Shown one piece after another: positions 61,971 to 64,000 of a DNA stretch of 64,000 nt. Location of the stretch: NCBI GenBank assembly GCA_963854835.1, contig OY978530.1, forward strand, positions 40,466,251 through 40,530,250. The letters run 5' to 3'. Position 1 is the stretch's first letter, and every line of letters starts with the position of its first letter. This DNA is from Megamerina dolium (Eukaryota; Arthropoda; Insecta; Diptera; Megamerinidae). A model generated the notes under the pieces. It saw only the letters and a list, made by a program, of their open reading frames with translations, was not told where the DNA came from and ran no database searches. Made by a program: the position numbers and the translations under genes.

Positions 61971-62217
61971 TTATATTATTTCACTTTTTTTCTAATTTTT
62001 CTCTTTTTTTAATTTTGAATTGATTTCATATTATTTCTTTTTTTTTATATATTACCGCCTTTGTAATTTTGAATTAATATATCTATCTTAACGTTATATT
62101 TTTTTAAAATTTTGAGTATAATTTTACTTTTAAGTTACTCCTTTTTTTATATATATTGTTCAATATCCTGGACGTGGATATTGTGGATATTGCAGTATTC
62201 CTACAAGGGGGTCGGAA

Positions 62218-62500
62218 TGTCTACGCCAGTATAAGATGCGCGCACTCCCAAAGTGAACTGGAGTGAATGAGTGGATGTATGGTCTGGCAACCCTATCCAT
62301 CCGCTCATTATTCCATGTTCACTTTATACCTATTTCTATCCCCTCCAGGCAATTCCATTCTCTCATCCGTTTGTTTTGCCCATTCCTTTCTCCTTTTCTC
62401 TTTATATTCTTTACTTTCCCATAAATCAACAAAATATAATTTGTCGATTTCTTTTTCCCGAGCAGGAGGGACCGCTTTTCAATTAAAAAGTTTATTAGAG
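62218..62500 (+). repeat. Pao-type 3' LTR (right end uncertain)
   Basis: The LTR starts TGTCTACGCCAGTATAAG directly after the purine tract AAGGGGGTCGGAA. The right end lies near 62500 and was not fixed, because no 5' LTR is available for comparison. Confidence 0.6.
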
Positions 62501-63136
62501 ATTTGAATTTTTTAACTTAACGTTTCATTATTGTAATTTACAATCAAAGTAATCTTACAAAAGGCAATCAGAAATATCAGCAAGTAATATCACGTGTTGT
62601 AAAGGAACAGAAAAGACGAATGTAAAAAAACGAACACGTTGTTGTTGCTCCTTATATTAAATTTATTCCTTCTCTGCGTTCTCTGCTTTTGCTCTACCGT
62701 CACATAAAGGACTGTCTACATGCATGTATGCTGTCTATATGCATGCCAATTGTTTTTGAGTGACTGAAGATATATACGATCAAATTTACGTATTTGTTTT
62801 CAACAACAAAAATTATCAAATTAGAAACACCTCATATGTTATATAGTAAGTGCATATATTTATAAATATATGCATTGCGCGAGTGGATTATACCAAATAG
62901 TACTCCATACCCATGTGCATACATATATATTGAATAATAGTAAAAATTCTTCATAAAAAATCTATATATAGAATTCATTCATAAAAATATTTACTATTAT
63001 GTGATCTTATTTCAATATATGTTAATTAGCTATGTTAATTTACAGCATTTGTTCTTCTGGTCATGGCATTGCTCTCTTCAAAATTTCTGTATACTGCAAC
63101 TCTTTTAAGTGACCCTGATATTGTAATTAGAAATAA
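62501..63136. other. AT-rich spacer, no recognised feature
   Basis: Contains a duplicated ATGCATG-type motif near 62720-62750. No genes or repeats were recognised. Confidence 0.55.
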
Positions 63137-63255
63137 ATACCGTTCGAAAGAAAAATCTTTCTAATATTAAATTTCTTATGCTTCAGCCGGTTATTGAACC
63201 CACGACCTACAAATCAGAATACCAGCACAATAACCACTGAGCTACGGCACCCATC
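63137..63255 (-). mobile_element. SINE head fragment (tRNA-like part)
   Basis: The minus strand carries GGGTGCCGTAGCTCAGTGGT (box A), a GGTTCAATAACC box B (degenerate) and the first bases of the body, AAGATTTTTCTTTCGAACGG. It ends there, lacking the body and tail. This is the 5' 119 bp of the SINE family. Confidence 0.85.
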
Positions 63256-64000
63256 AGGTAACAGTAAATACAATACAATATTCACTGACCGAATATTTAG
63301 AAATTGTGAAGTCCACAAATATGAAGTGTATGACACCAGAAAAGGCGTTCAGCGGCCCATGTAGGTTTATAGCTGCAAATATGTATGATATGAAAGTTAA
63401 ATTTTGGATAATAATAAATGAATAATTACATTAATGTCGTTGGAAAAAGCTATATAAATATTTAAATAATGTTCATGACCATCGTAAGTTGTTGTAGTTG
63501 TACTATTTCCAGACATTACATATTTATACACACCAATAAATATATATATTCAATATTTTTAATAATGAAACCAATTTAATTAAGTAATTGTTTTTATGTA
63601 TTTTCGTTTACATGTATGAGCATTTTCTACAATTTCCTTATTTTTTTAAACATTCTTGTTCTGAAAAATTATTTCTTAATTTTGAAAACGCAATCTATTT
63701 TGGATACTTGCTCAATATGTTTTTTAATGAAGTTATTTGTTATAAGGAGGCTTTTTCCATTCAACTCTTAAAAAATTGATTCCAAACGGATCATATATTC
63801 CATCATTAAGGCACTAAGCACAGGCAAACAACTCTCACTCACATGATTTACTCATATGATCCATGGGTCATCATTGCTTCTAAATGAAGTACTAAGAATA
63901 TCATCGCGTAGTCTATGACATATATAACCAGCTATAACCGAACTCCCTCTGTGCAATTTCCGCAGTAGTAACTTTAATTGGATTTAATATAATACCTGTA
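63256..64000. other. AT-rich spacer to right edge, no recognised feature
   Basis: Short frames such as 63588-63779 show no family motif. Simple TATA-rich patches only. Confidence 0.55.

Larger units (their letters stand above)
57850..62500 (+). mobile_element. Decayed Pao-type LTR element with 3' LTR
   Basis: Gag, nucleocapsid, protease, RT, RNase H, integrase and DUF5641-type parts occur in order from 57862 to 61740. A zinc-motif segment follows at 61800-61970, a T-rich tract, the purine tract AAGGGGGTCGGAA (62205-62217) and a 3' LTR from 62218. The 5' LTR and gag start are missing. It is a different family from the intact BEL at 1063. Confidence 0.85.

Overview
The window is eukaryotic, AT-rich and built almost entirely of transposable elements (TEs). 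No host gene could be identified with confidence. The mix is BEL/Pao and Ty3/gypsy LTR retrotransposons, Jockey, RTE and R1-clade LINEs, mariner and other Tc1/mariner-superfamily transposons, a PIF/Harbinger remnant, and tRNA-derived SINEs, all separated by long (TA)n arrays. Together with 57-nt-intron-like signals this points to a higher fly (Diptera, Brachycera), plausibly a tephritid fruit fly. The species call is inference. The density of nested, broken and oppositely oriented copies suggests heterochromatin or another TE-accumulating region. Layout: 1-660 holds a mariner fragment at the left edge and a Jockey endonuclease fragment. 769-8073 is a palindrome of SINE 3' ends around a (TA)n core, split by an intact BEL/Pao retrotransposon (1063-7607; 404-bp LTRs with one difference; uninterrupted 1884-codon gag-pol). 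8074-10692 is RTE copy 1. 10693-14040 is a rearranged gypsy element containing two tRNA-headed SINEs and an internal duplication. 15766-17692 is RTE copy 2 (internally deleted, with target-site duplication, TSD). 17900-20110 is a decayed Jockey-type LINE. 20273-23243 is a near full-length RTE copy 3 with a 13-bp TSD. 23257-25345 is a second RTE-clade family. 25346-28960 is a gypsy element on the minus strand. 29053-29880 is a PIF/Harbinger remnant. 30770-31590 is a mariner. 33950-37200 is a decayed Pao-type element hosting a Tc1-like transposon. 37266-38060 and 47386-48513 are two copies of one IS630/Tc1-mariner-type transposon. 38277-39136 is RTE copy 4. 39230-40254 is a mariner with an inverted 5' end. 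40490-46340 holds two head-to-head Jockey LINE copies, one almost full length. 48560-50760 is a gypsy remnant with a 37-bp SINE micro-insertion. 50861-52309 is RTE copy 5 with a 462-codon open RT reading frame. 52660-55148 contains two longer SINEs, LINE scraps and one possible host-like exon. 55350-57680 is an R1-clade LINE. 57850-62510 is a decayed Pao-type element with a 3' LTR. 63137-63255 is a SINE head. The elements share a few mechanisms. A tRNA-headed SINE carries a 3' tail that ends in or extends into (TA)n, and these tails look like the seeds of the long (TA)n arrays. Those arrays in turn hold the BEL and RTE copies. The RTE family ends in a TAAG-type tail and shares a short 3' terminal motif with the SINE, so it is a candidate mobilising partner. 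The youngest and only apparently intact autonomous element is the BEL/Pao copy. No bacterial, CRISPR or plasmid features are present.
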